The notes under the pieces: model-generated
The model's database searches: none
What the model was told of the DNA's origin: nothing
Seen by the model: the letters and a program-made list of their open reading frames with translations, nothing else
Translations under genes and position numbers: made by a program
Shown: one piece after another, positions 18,270-26,070 of the stretch
Layout: each line of letters begins with the position of its first letter
Position numbering within the stretch: the stretch's first letter is position 1
Assembly (NCBI RefSeq): GCF_008271805.1
Contig: NZ_VSRY01000145.1
Coordinates: 1 to 64,000, forward strand
Direction of reading: 5' to 3'
Length of the DNA: 64,000 nt
Source of the DNA: Streptomyces sp. TRM49041
GTDB taxonomy: Bacteria > Actinomycetota > Actinomycetes > Streptomycetales > Streptomycetaceae

Positions 18270-19547
18270 ATGCACGCCAGTTCCATCCCCGGCAGCCGCC
18301 CGTGGCCCGGCGGCGCCGCGGACCCCTCACCGCAGCAGCTGTTCGACCGGGCCTGCAGGAGCCTCCTGCGGCACGGCCCGGAGGTCGCCGACAGCGTGGT
18401 GCGGAAGATCCGCGCCGAGGTGCCCTACTACGCGGACCCCGTGCTCGCGCCACCGGACCTGCGGCGGACCGTCGGCGCCGGTGTCCAGTACGGACTGGAG
18501 GCGGCTCTGGAACCGGACCGCATCGTGGACGTCGAGCGCTACACCCGGGAGCTGGGCAGAAGACGCGCCGAACAGGGCCGCCCCCTCGACGAGGTGCTGC
18601 ACGCCTTCCGGGTGGCCGGCTCGGAGGTCTGGAACGCGATCATCCAGGTGGTGGACCGGGACGGCCTCGGTGACGCCCGCCAGCTCGTACACGTCGCCGA
18701 GCTCGTGTGGAAGAGCAACGACCGCGACGCCGTCCTGGTCGCCGACGCCTACCGGCAGGCCGCCGAAGGCGTCGCCAGCCGGCACGGCGAGCGCGTCCGG
18801 CTGATCCTCGGCGCGCTCCTGGAGCGCGGCAGCCGGCCGGAGTTCGTCCGCAACGCGTCGGCCATCCTCGACCTGCCGCTCGACGGACGCTTCGCGGTGG
18901 CCGTGGTGGGCGCGACACCACCGTACGGCCGCGTCCCCCGCGCCCTTCCCGAGGTGCGCGGCCTCCGGATACTCCGCCATGCCGGCGACGGACGCGACGT
19001 ACTCGTCGCCCACCTGGGCGACCGTCCCCTTGACGCGCTCGTCTCCGTCCTGGAGGCCGGTGCCGGGCTCCGGATCGGGATCAGCCCGGTCGTCCACGGG
19101 CTGGAGAGCCTGGCCCGCGCCCACGACCTGGCCGCCCTCGCCCTGCGCACCTGCCACGCGGACGGCGAGATCGCCCGGCTCGACACCCGCCTGCCCGACG
19201 GGCTCCTCGTCTCGCGGCCCGACCTCTCCGCCCACCTCGCGCAAGGGGTGCTCCGGCCGCTGTACGATCTCGACCCCGCCGACCGGGAGACCCTCCTCGG
19301 CACCGTCGGCGTCTGGATCGAGAACGGCGGCTCCGCCGTCCGGGCGGCACAGCACATGTTCTGCCACCGCAACACCGTGCTCAACCGGCTCCGCCGCTTC
19401 GAGCAGATTACCGGCCTCACGCTGACCCGCCCCCGCGACCTGGTCCACCTCACCCTCGCACTCGACGCCCAACGCCTGCTCGGACCGGCCGCCGTACTCG
19501 GCACCGCCGACGGCGACGGCGGACACAGCGACCGGTCGATCACCTGA
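18270..19547 (+). CDS. PucR/CdaR family transcriptional regulator
   Basis: A 425-residue DNA-binding regulator. The N-terminal 170 residues form a helical sensor domain (LFDRACRSLLRHGPEVADSV). The middle has the degenerate GGDEF-like domain of the family. The C-terminus holds the PucR-type helix-turn-helix, starting GVWIENGGSAVRAAQHMF and continuing HRNTVLNRLRRFEQITGL. The ATG at 18270 follows GGAGG by 5 bases. It lies directly upstream of the DUF485/symporter pair on the same strand, with 276 bp between, so it may control them; that is an inference from position. The cognate ligand is unknown. Confidence 0.87.
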   Translation: MHASSIPGSRPWPGGAADPSPQQLFDRACRSLLRHGPEVADSVVRKIRAEVPYYADPVLAPPDLRRTVGAGVQYGLEAALEPDRIVDVERYTRELGRRRAEQGRPLDEVLHAFRVAGSEVWNAIIQVVDRDGLGDARQLVHVAELVWKSNDRDAVLVADAYRQAAEGVASRHGERVRLILGALLERGSRPEFVRNASAILDLPLDGRFAVAVVGATPPYGRVPRALPEVRGLRILRHAGDGRDVLVAHLGDRPLDALVSVLEAGAGLRIGISPVVHGLESLARAHDLAALALRTCHADGEIARLDTRLPDGLLVSRPDLSAHLAQGVLRPLYDLDPADRETLLGTVGVWIENGGSAVRAAQHMFCHRNTVLNRLRRFEQITGLTLTRPRDLVHLTLALDAQRLLGPAAVLGTADGDGGHSDRSIT

Positions 19548-19823
19548 CCGACGTACCGGCCGCACCAGCCCGTACCGGCCGTACCGGCGCACCGGGCCCA
19601 GTACCGCGCGGGCGTCCCGACTGGGCACCGGCACAATCGCGCGTCCCGAGGTTGGGAGCGCACAACGGCCCCGGCACAAGGCATGGACCGGCCGGACCAC
19701 AGGTGCTCTGGTGAGCACTCGTCGGAGGCGATCCCCCACGTCGACCGCCCGTGTTCACGCCCGTACCCGCGCCACTACCGGCGCCCGTTGCGCGCCCGCA
19801 CCCGCGCCCGCCAGGAGTCCGCC

Positions 19824-20141
19824 ATGGGATACCCGTACGACCCCCTGCTCCACGATCCGCCACGGCGTCACCGACGCCCCGGCACGTCCTTCGCCGCGGT
19901 CAACGGAGCGACGTTCGCCGTCCACCTGCTTCTCGCCTGCTTCGCCGAGGAGTTCCTGGCCACCCGGGTCTGGGGGCAGACCACCGTCGGCGCCCTGGCG
20001 CTCTTCGCCCAGGGCGTCCTGCTGGTGTGGACGGCCGTACGGTACGACCGCCACGAGGACGCGGACCGCACCCCGCAGGTGCCCACGCCCTCGGCGGCGA
20101 CGCCGGAGCAGAAGCCGGAGCAGCCGGGGTGGGAGTGGTGA
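19824..20141 (+). CDS. DUF485-type small membrane protein
   Basis: A 105-residue inner-membrane protein with two hydrophobic segments (FAAVNGATFAVHLLLACFA and TVGALALFAQGVLLVWTAV), the arrangement of DUF485/YjcH proteins that accompany acetate- or pyruvate-type sodium symporters. The ATG at 19824 follows AGGAGTCCGCC. The stop shares one base with the next ATG (TGATG), so the two are translated together. It probably supports assembly or activity of the symporter. The upstream 276 bp contain several GTACCGGCC repeats but no clear promoter. Confidence 0.82.
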   Translation: MGYPYDPLLHDPPRRHRRPGTSFAAVNGATFAVHLLLACFAEEFLATRVWGQTTVGALALFAQGVLLVWTAVRYDRHEDADRTPQVPTPSAATPEQKPEQPGWEW

Positions 20142-21748
20142 TGACCCCGGAGATCACGCTCGCCGCGTCAGGCACCGCGGCCGGCACCCTGGACGGCGGC
20201 ACGCGCGCCCTCGTTCTCGTGGGCTTCCTGACGATCATCGTGCCCATCCTGCTCATCTCCGCCCTCAGCGGACCCGACCGGGAACAGGTCAACGACTTCT
20301 ACACGGCGGGCCGCAAGCTGCGGCCCCTGCGCGGCGCGCTCGTCCTGTCCGGCGTCTATCTCTCCGCGGCCACCGTGCTCGGCACCACGGGCAGCGTCGC
20401 GGTCTTCGGCTACGACGGAATGTTCATCGCCCTGTCGACCGTGCTGTCGCTCGGCGTGCTCCTGCTGCTCGCCCGTCCCCTGCGCGAGCGCGCCGGCTAC
20501 ACCCTCGGCGACACCTTCGCCCTGCGTACGCCGGGGCCCGCCGTGCGGATCGCCGTCGCCGTCGTGACCCTGAGCGTGTGCGTCCCCTATCTCGTCGTGC
20601 AGCTCTCCGGCGCGGGCGTGACCACCGCGACCCTGCTGGGGCTGTCCGGCCCCGGCGCCGAACAGACCGCCATCGTCATGATCGGGGCACTGGTCGTCTG
20701 CGCCACGGTCTTCGGCGGCATGCGCGGCACGATCATGATCCAGCTGATCAAGACGGTCATCCTGCTCTGCGCCGCCGTGGCCGTCACCGCCGTACTGCTC
20801 CACCGGTTCGACTGGAGCACCGACTCCCTGATCGACGCCGCCGCACAGGGCAGTGGCCGACCCGCCGGCTATATGGCTCCCGGGCTCCGGTTCGCCGGGG
20901 GTACCGAGCCCGCGAGCACCCTGGACTTCATCGGCCTGATGGTCACCATCGTCCTGGGCGTGGCATGCCTGCCGCACGTCGCCGCACAGCTGAGCACGGC
21001 TCCGGACGCGGCCGCCGCGCGCCGTACCGTACGCCACACGCTCAGCATCGTCGCCGGCATCTGCCTCACCCTCGTCCTGATGGGCATGGCCGCCGCCGCG
21101 CTGGTCGGCGCCCCCGCGATCATCGGCGCGGACCCGGGCGGCAACGGCACCCTCCTGATGCTCGCCGACGAACTCGCGGGCGGCCCCTCCACCGCGATGA
21201 ACGGTGCGTTCCTCGTCGTACTGGTCACCTCCGCCGCGTTCCTCACCACCCTGGCCGTCGTGGCCAGCATCACCCTCGCCGCCGCGGGGGCGATCGCCCA
21301 CGACCTCTACACCCATGTCCTGCGCCGCGGCCGTACGAGCGAGGAGCAGGAAGTCGCCGCCGCCCGCTGGGCCTCCGCCGGCGTCGGAGTGCTCAGCATC
21401 GGCCTGGCCGTCCTGGTCCAGGGCTGGAACGTCCTGTTCCTCTCGGCCCTCTCCCTCGCGGTGGCGGCCTCCTGCCTGCTGCCGGCGCTGCTCTACTCCC
21501 TCTTCTGGCGCGGCTACAACCGCACCGGCCTCCTCTGGACGCTCTACGGCGGTCTCGGCTGCGCCGTCGGCCTTCAGATCTCCGGCCCGGTCTTCTCCGG
21601 CAGCCCCTTGGCGCTCTTCCCGGAGTGGCACCTCAACTGGTTCCCCCTCCAGACGGTCGTCCTCGTATCACTGCCCGCGGCCTTCCTCCTCGGCGGCCTC
21701 GGCAGCATCGCGGCAGGACGGCGCACACCGCAGCCCGCGGAGCGATGA
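20141..21748 (+). CDS. Solute:Na+ symporter (SSS family, ActP-like)
   Basis: A 535-residue permease with about 13 transmembrane helices that imports a small organic acid, probably acetate or pyruvate, with sodium. DFYTAGRKLRPLRGALVLSG near the N-terminus and FGGMRGTIMIQLIKTVIL are SSS/ActP signatures. Its pairing with a DUF485 protein favours the monocarboxylate branch. The ATG at 20141 overlaps the upstream stop by one base; a GTG one codon earlier is possible. A 12-bp hairpin follows at 21781-21818. Substrate specificity is inferred from context. Confidence 0.86.
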   Translation: MTPEITLAASGTAAGTLDGGTRALVLVGFLTIIVPILLISALSGPDREQVNDFYTAGRKLRPLRGALVLSGVYLSAATVLGTTGSVAVFGYDGMFIALSTVLSLGVLLLLARPLRERAGYTLGDTFALRTPGPAVRIAVAVVTLSVCVPYLVVQLSGAGVTTATLLGLSGPGAEQTAIVMIGALVVCATVFGGMRGTIMIQLIKTVILLCAAVAVTAVLLHRFDWSTDSLIDAAAQGSGRPAGYMAPGLRFAGGTEPASTLDFIGLMVTIVLGVACLPHVAAQLSTAPDAAAARRTVRHTLSIVAGICLTLVLMGMAAAALVGAPAIIGADPGGNGTLLMLADELAGGPSTAMNGAFLVVLVTSAAFLTTLAVVASITLAAAGAIAHDLYTHVLRRGRTSEEQEVAAARWASAGVGVLSIGLAVLVQGWNVLFLSALSLAVAASCLLPALLYSLFWRGYNRTGLLWTLYGGLGCAVGLQISGPVFSGSPLALFPEWHLNWFPLQTVVLVSLPAAFLLGGLGSIAAGRRTPQPAER

Positions 21749-21780
21749 CCGGAGCACACCGGGACTCCGCCACAGCCTGA

Positions 21781-21818
21781 CCGGTCCGCCTCCCGCGGAG
21801 ACGCCCGAGGCGGACCGG
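21781..21818 (+). terminator. Hairpin terminator after the symporter
   Basis: CCGGTCCGCCTC (21781-21792) pairs perfectly with GAGGCGGACCGG (21807-21818) around a 14-nt loop, followed by a short pyrimidine run. It lies 32 nt past the symporter stop and fits a Streptomyces-type terminator without a U tract. Confidence 0.75.
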
Positions 21819-21924
21819 CGTCCTTTCGACGGAATTCCGCCGTCGCGTGCGTGCGGCGTGCCCGCCACGCACGCCGGCCGGTGCGCATGCTGTTCCTCCG
21901 AGCCGGCCCGGACGAAGGAGCCTC

Positions 21925-21957
21925 ATGGGCAACGGACACCGTACGGACATCCGGTGA
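21925..21957 (+). CDS. Ten-codon upstream ORF coupled to the hydrogenase protease
   Basis: ATG at 21925 opens a 10-residue frame, MGNGHRTDIR, ending in TGA at 21955-21957. It has a good ribosome binding site (GAAGGAG, 4-5 nt upstream), whereas the GTG of the following protease gene at 21954 has none of its own and overlaps this stop as GTGA. Translation of the protease may therefore depend on ribosomes finishing this short frame. It may be a pure coupling device rather than a functional peptide. Confidence 0.5.
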   Translation: MGNGHRTDIR

Positions 21958-22598
21958 ACGCCGGCCTCACGACCGGGCCGGCGGAGGACGGCGCACGCCC
22001 GACGGGGCGGCGGTCGCGTCTCCTGGTGGCGGGCATCGGCAATATCTTCCTCGGTGACGACGCCTTCGGCCCCGAAGTGATCAACGCCCTGCGCGCGCGG
22101 CCCCTGCCCGCACCGGTGGACGTCGCGGACTTCGGGATCCGCGGCATGGACCTCGCGTACCGGCTGCTGGACGGGTACGCCGCCGCCGTGCTCGTCGACG
22201 CCGCCCCCCGGGGCGACCGGCCCGGCACCCTCCACCTCATCGAACCGGACGTCGGGGAAGCCACGGCGGTCCCGGAGGCCCACGGCATGGACCCCGTGAA
22301 GGTCCTGGCCCTGGCCGCGCGGCTCAGCGACGGCGCCCTGCCGCGCGTCGTCGTCCTGGGCTGCGAACCGGCGGTACGGCTCCGCGGCGACGAGGACGTC
22401 ACCGTCGGTCTCAGCGCACCGGTACGGGACGCCGTCGGCCGCGCCGCGACACTGCTCCACTCGGTGGCACGGACGCTGCTGGCGGACCCCACGGCACCGA
22501 TGCAGGCGGAGGACGCGACGGAAGCCCGTGACCCCCTGAGGTCCCGTGACCCCCTCCCGCACCGTCCCCCGTGGGCGGACGCCGGAGCCACCGGGTAG
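21954..22598 (+). CDS. Hydrogenase maturation protease
   Basis: A 214-residue endopeptidase of the HyaD/HybD/HoxM type that removes the C-terminal extension of the hydrogenase large subunit after nickel insertion. GIGNIFLGDDAFGPEVI carries the metal-binding acidic residue after GxGN, with further family motifs DFGIRGMDLAYRLL, HGMDPVKVLALA and GCEP. The likely start is the GTG at 21954, coupled to a ten-codon upstream frame. The gene is convergent to the hydrogenase operon and separated from it by an 18-bp hairpin. The large subunit encoded at 24231 ends ...TPTYGGGHE after its DPCLPCGVH motif, a long tail that such a protease could cut. Confidence 0.88.
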   Translation: MNAGLTTGPAEDGARPTGRRSRLLVAGIGNIFLGDDAFGPEVINALRARPLPAPVDVADFGIRGMDLAYRLLDGYAAAVLVDAAPRGDRPGTLHLIEPDVGEATAVPEAHGMDPVKVLALAARLSDGALPRVVVLGCEPAVRLRGDEDVTVGLSAPVRDAVGRAATLLHSVARTLLADPTAPMQAEDATEARDPLRSRDPLPHRPPWADAGATG

Positions 22599-22640
22599 GA
22601 ACAAGCCTGGAACACCGGCGGAAGGACGCGCGTCCGCCGA

Positions 22641-22681
22641 CCCGGGCCGGGACGGCGGCGTGCCCGCCGTCCCGGCCCGGG
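22641..22681. terminator. Bidirectional 18-bp hairpin terminator
   Basis: CCCGGGCCGGGACGGCGG (22641-22658) and CCGCCGTCCCGGCCCGGG (22664-22681) are perfect inverse complements around a 5-nt loop. It lies between the convergent hydrogenase protease gene and the last small gene of the hydrogenase operon, so it can terminate both. Confidence 0.85.
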
Positions 22682-22691
22682 ACCGCGAGGG

Positions 22692-22838
22692 TCACCGGGG
22701 GTGGCGGGCTCCCGAGCGGTATCCGGCCATCCTCCAGATCCTGACTTCGCGCATCAGTCCCGGAATCTCTCGGATCAGGATCGCGAGCGCCAGTCCGCCC
22801 ACGAGCACCGCCTCCGCCATCAGCACACGTCTGGCCAT
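22692..22838 (-). CDS. Small membrane protein of the hydrogenase operon (DUF6893-like)
   Basis: A 48-residue protein beginning MARRVLMAEAVLVGGLALAI, a single N-terminal helix followed by a basic tail (EVRIWRMAGYRSGARHPR). It resembles the short actinobacterial proteins I recall as DUF6893. I chose the ATG at 22838 because GAGGAGG lies 8-14 bases upstream; a longer frame to 22886 lacks a ribosome binding site. It is the last gene of the hydrogenase operon. A role in anchoring or electron transfer is possible but unproven. Confidence 0.65.
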   Translation of the reverse strand: MARRVLMAEAVLVGGLALAILIREIPGLMREVRIWRMAGYRSGARHPR

Positions 22839-22882
22839 GTGCCTGCCTCCTCGATCGTTCCGTAGTGACGGGCCTGCGCCGC

Positions 22883-23089
22883 TCATCCCGGAGGGATGTT
22901 CGGCATGATCCTCATGATCGCGTTGTGCCCTCCGACATGGATGCCGGTGGACTTACGCGCGTCGGCGGTGCCGTCCTCGTGGTGGCCCGGCTGCGACTTG
23001 TACGGACCCTTGTTGCCCTGGTGCAGTCCGAAGACATGCGTCGGGGTGTCGGTCTTCACCTGGGCCTTCCCGACCCTGATCCTTCCCAT
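22883..23089 (-). CDS. Hypothetical 68-residue protein in the hydrogenase operon
   Basis: A small hydrophilic protein beginning MGRIRVGKAQVKTDTPTHVF, rich in His, Gly and Lys (GPYKSQPGHHEDG). I do not recognise a family. The start is well supported by GAGGAGCGG ahead of the ATG at 23089. It lies 10 bp after the DUF5947 gene and clearly belongs to the same transcription unit. There is no membrane segment and no Cys. The HHEDG and GGHN stretches might bind metal, which is speculation. Confidence 0.65.
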   Translation of the reverse strand: MGRIRVGKAQVKTDTPTHVFGLHQGNKGPYKSQPGHHEDGTADARKSTGIHVGGHNAIMRIMPNIPPG

Positions 23090-23099
23090 CGTCCGCTCC

Positions 23100-23690
23100 T
23101 CACGTCCGTTCGGTCAGCTCCGCGAAGAACTGTCCGATCGCCGGCCAGACCTGGCCGCCGCCGGACATTCCCCGCCATTCCCGCCGGACGACGGCGACCA
23201 TCCGGAGGCAGTCGTCCACCGGGACGATCCAGTGATGGCTCATGTCCCACGCCGTGTTGACCAGCAGCGCCTCCACGTCGGGCTCCAGGTCGGCCACCCG
23301 CGGGCAGCGGGCCACGAGGTCCTGCCACGCCGCGGGCTCCGGTTCCCATCGGGTGGGTCCAGCGGGGCTCGGGTAGTGGGCAGTGACAGTGCCGTCGGCC
23401 CGGGGTACGAAGAACGCCAGCCCGACGGGTACCCCGAGGGCCGTGGTGTCGACCGGCGGAAGCCTGATCCGGCGCGTGGGCACCAGCCGGTACCGCCCTT
23501 CGCCCGCCTCGTCCTTGACGAACAGCAGCGAGCAGGGCCGGCAGGCACACAGCACCTCCTCGCGGCTCGTGTCGCACAGATGCCGGTGGTCGTCCGGCAC
23601 CCTCTCCCCGCACAGGTCGCAGTGGTCGCCGGGCCCCTGCCCCCGGTCGGCGGCCTCGCGGATGACACGGGCCAGCGCACCGGCCGTCAT
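23100..23690 (-). CDS. DUF5947 family protein of the hydrogenase operon
   Basis: A 196-residue soluble protein with a cysteine-rich N-terminal part: DHCDLCGERVPDDHRHLCD followed by VLCACRPCSLLF. These CxxC pairs could bind zinc or an iron-sulfur cluster. The rest contains PSPAGPTRWEPEPAAW and DDCLRMVAVVRREWRG. I recall this as DUF5947, found next to actinobacterial uptake hydrogenases. The ATG at 23690 overlaps the NifU-like gene by 4 nt. The function is unknown; its place suggests hydrogenase assembly or electron transfer. Confidence 0.75.
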   Translation of the reverse strand: MTAGALARVIREAADRGQGPGDHCDLCGERVPDDHRHLCDTSREEVLCACRPCSLLFVKDEAGEGRYRLVPTRRIRLPPVDTTALGVPVGLAFFVPRADGTVTAHYPSPAGPTRWEPEPAAWQDLVARCPRVADLEPDVEALLVNTAWDMSHHWIVPVDDCLRMVAVVRREWRGMSGGGQVWPAIGQFFAELTERT

Positions 23691-24238
23691 GACGCCTCCT
23701 GGGGCTGTGCGTGCCGGAGCGTCAGCGCGCCGAGGGGCACGAAGGCGGGGGCGGCCTCGGCCGGTTCCGCCACCCGCTCCACGCCCGACAGCTCCGGCGC
23801 GGCGGCGAGCAGCGTCTCACGGACCGCCTCCTCGACACCGGACCAGGAGGAGCCGCACCCCTTGGTACTCAGCCGCACCCGGGCGACGTCTTCGTCGATC
23901 CCGTCCAGCTCCAGGTCGCCGCCACGCTCGCGCACCGCCTCCCGCAGCCTCTCGACGGCACGCGCCACCCGGCGTTCCACCGGGTCCGGATGGATGGCGT
24001 GCAGTACCAGCAGATGACCGAGCAGGTCGTCCTCGGTCATGCGGCCGGCCGACTCCTCGTCGGCGTGGTCCAGGACGCGGGCCAGCGCCTCGCCGTAGAC
24101 CTCGGTGAGGGCACGTACCGCCTCGACCGCCGACCGGGCGGTCGGCCCGGGCGCGGCCTCGACCTGTCCGAGCAGTTCGTCGATGCGGGACAGCCGGTCC
24201 GCGACCGCCGGGGCGTCGAGCCGGCCGTGGTCACTCAT
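23687..24238 (-). CDS. NifU C-terminal-domain-like protein
   Basis: A 183-residue protein. The N-terminal 100 residues are helical, and the C-terminal part (about 105-160) is a NifU-type iron-sulfur scaffold fold: GGDLELDGIDEDVARVRL followed by STKGCGSSWSGVEEAVRETL. The usual C-x-x-C pair of NifU is C-G-S-S here, so one cluster ligand is replaced by Ser. The ATG at 24238 lies inside the end of the large-subunit gene (8-nt overlap). In group 1h hydrogenase operons such proteins probably help build or carry iron-sulfur clusters; with a single Cys it could work as a dimer. Confidence 0.8.
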   Translation of the reverse strand: MSDHGRLDAPAVADRLSRIDELLGQVEAAPGPTARSAVEAVRALTEVYGEALARVLDHADEESAGRMTEDDLLGHLLVLHAIHPDPVERRVARAVERLREAVRERGGDLELDGIDEDVARVRLSTKGCGSSWSGVEEAVRETLLAAAPELSGVERVAEPAEAAPAFVPLGALTLRHAQPQEAS

Positions 24239-26030
24239 GACCGCCGCCGTACGTCGGCGTGTGGAACTTCTGCAGGGTGGTGCCGTTGCCCAGGTACATG
24301 TGCACACCGCAGGGGAGGCACGGGTCGAAGCTGCGGACGGTCCGCATGATGTCGACGCCCTTGAAGTCGTCGGGCCCGTTCTCCTCGAAGATGGGCTGGC
24401 CCTGTACCGCGTCCTCGTACGGACCGGGGTTGCCGTAACTGTCCCGTGGGCTGGCGTTCCAAGGGGTCGGCGGATACGGATGGTAGTTCGCGATCTTCTT
24501 GTCCTTGATCACCAGGTGGTGCGAGAGGACACCGCGGACCGCCTCGTGGAAGCCGCAGCCGATCGCCTCGTCCGGCACGTCGTAGTTCTCGAAGACCTTG
24601 GTGTCGCCGGCCCGGACCAGACCCATGGCCTTCTCGGTGAAATCGAAGGCCATGGCCGCCGCGTAGGCGATGAAGTAGGGCCTGGCGCGGTCGCGTTCGA
24701 TGGTGTTGCTCCACTGGGGGATCTTCCACTCCAGTGTCATCTCGTCCAGCTTCTCGCTCTTCGGCAGGGTGATCCGCACGCTGTGCCCGGTGGCCTTGAC
24801 ATAGGGCGTGTCGACGATTCCGTTGAGCGCCGTCGACCACAGGCGCGCCAGGGGCCCGCCACCGGTGTCCAGGGCGAGGTGCTGGTCGGTGGCCTTGTCG
24901 TACCAGCGGGGGCTCATCACCCAGCTGTACTTGTTGTCGAAGTCGCGCTTCTGCGGCACGGGCACGGTGGTCTGGTTCCACGGGTGCCGCATGTCGACCG
25001 GGTTGCCGAGGGGATCGTGGGTGACGAAGGGCTCCTCGGTCTCCCAGTCCTCGTAGAAGGAGCTGCCGAGCAGGATCCGCATGCCCAGGTTGATGTCGAC
25101 GAGGTTGTTGGTGACGAGCTTGCCGTCGACGATGACGCCGGGCGTGACGTACATCGCCTTGCCCCACTCGTTCATCGACGCGTAGCGGTAGTCGCAGACG
25201 TCCGGGTTCTGCCAGGCGCCCCAGCAGCCGAGCAGGATTCGTCGACGTCCCACCTCCTCGTAGCCGGGCAGCGCCTCGTAGAAGAAGTCGAAGATGTCGT
25301 CGTTCATCGCCACGGCCTGTTTGACGAAGTCGAGGACCTTCATCAGCCGCGAGAGGTAGTCGGTGAAGGTGGTCGGCTGCGGCATCGTGCCGACACCGCC
25401 GGGATACATCGTCGACGGGTGGACGTGGCGCCCCTCCATCAGACAGAACATCTCCCGGGTGACCCGGCTGACCTTCAGGGCCTGCTTGTACACCTCGCCC
25501 TCGAACGGGTTGAAGGCGCGCATGATGTCGGCGATCGTGCGATAGCCGTGGATGTCGCCGCGTGGCGCCTCGGTCCGCTCCGCCTTGGCCAGCACGCCCG
25601 GGTTGGTGACCTTGACCATGGCTTCGCAGAAGTCCACGAACACCAGGTTGTCCTGGAAGATGGTGTGGTCGAACATGTACTCGGCCGCTTCGCCGAGGTT
25701 GGTGATGTGTTCGGCCAGCCGCGGCGGCTTGACGCCGTAGGCCATCTGCTGGGCGTAGTTGGAGCAGGTGGTGTGGTTGTCGCCGCAGATCCCGCAGATG
25801 CGTGAGGTGATGAAACCCGCGTCGCGCGGGTCCTTCCCCTTCATGAATACCGAGTAGCCGCGGAAGAGCGACGAGGTGCTGCGGCATTCCACCACTTCGC
25901 GGTTGGCGAAGTCGATCTTCGTGTAGATGCCGAGATTGCCGATGATCCGGGTGATCGGGTCCCACGACATGTCCACGATCTGTGCGGGCTTGCGCTCCGT
26001 GGCGCGGACTCGATCCTCGGTGTCGGTCAT
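24231..26030 (-). CDS. hhyL: [NiFe]-hydrogenase large subunit, group 1h (actinobacterial, high affinity)
   Basis: The 599-residue catalytic subunit that binds the NiFe(CN)2CO centre and oxidises atmospheric H2. The L1 motif RICGICGDNH is near residue 77 and the L2 motif DPCLPCGVHMYLGN is close to the C-terminus, giving all four cysteine ligands. Length and flanking stretches (MSWDPITRIIGNLGIYTKID) match the actinobacterial group. The ATG at 26030 lies 40 bp after the small-subunit gene. The C-terminal extension after CGVH would be cut by the protease encoded at 21954. The enzyme is usually made in starvation or sporulation and feeds electrons to the respiratory chain. Confidence 0.95.
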   Translation of the reverse strand: MTDTEDRVRATERKPAQIVDMSWDPITRIIGNLGIYTKIDFANREVVECRSTSSLFRGYSVFMKGKDPRDAGFITSRICGICGDNHTTCSNYAQQMAYGVKPPRLAEHITNLGEAAEYMFDHTIFQDNLVFVDFCEAMVKVTNPGVLAKAERTEAPRGDIHGYRTIADIMRAFNPFEGEVYKQALKVSRVTREMFCLMEGRHVHPSTMYPGGVGTMPQPTTFTDYLSRLMKVLDFVKQAVAMNDDIFDFFYEALPGYEEVGRRRILLGCWGAWQNPDVCDYRYASMNEWGKAMYVTPGVIVDGKLVTNNLVDINLGMRILLGSSFYEDWETEEPFVTHDPLGNPVDMRHPWNQTTVPVPQKRDFDNKYSWVMSPRWYDKATDQHLALDTGGGPLARLWSTALNGIVDTPYVKATGHSVRITLPKSEKLDEMTLEWKIPQWSNTIERDRARPYFIAYAAAMAFDFTEKAMGLVRAGDTKVFENYDVPDEAIGCGFHEAVRGVLSHHLVIKDKKIANYHPYPPTPWNASPRDSYGNPGPYEDAVQGQPIFEENGPDDFKGVDIMRTVRSFDPCLPCGVHMYLGNGTTLQKFHTPTYGGGHE

Positions 26031-26070
26031 ATGAAGTCCCTGTCTCGTTGCCGGCTGTGTCAGAGGGGTG

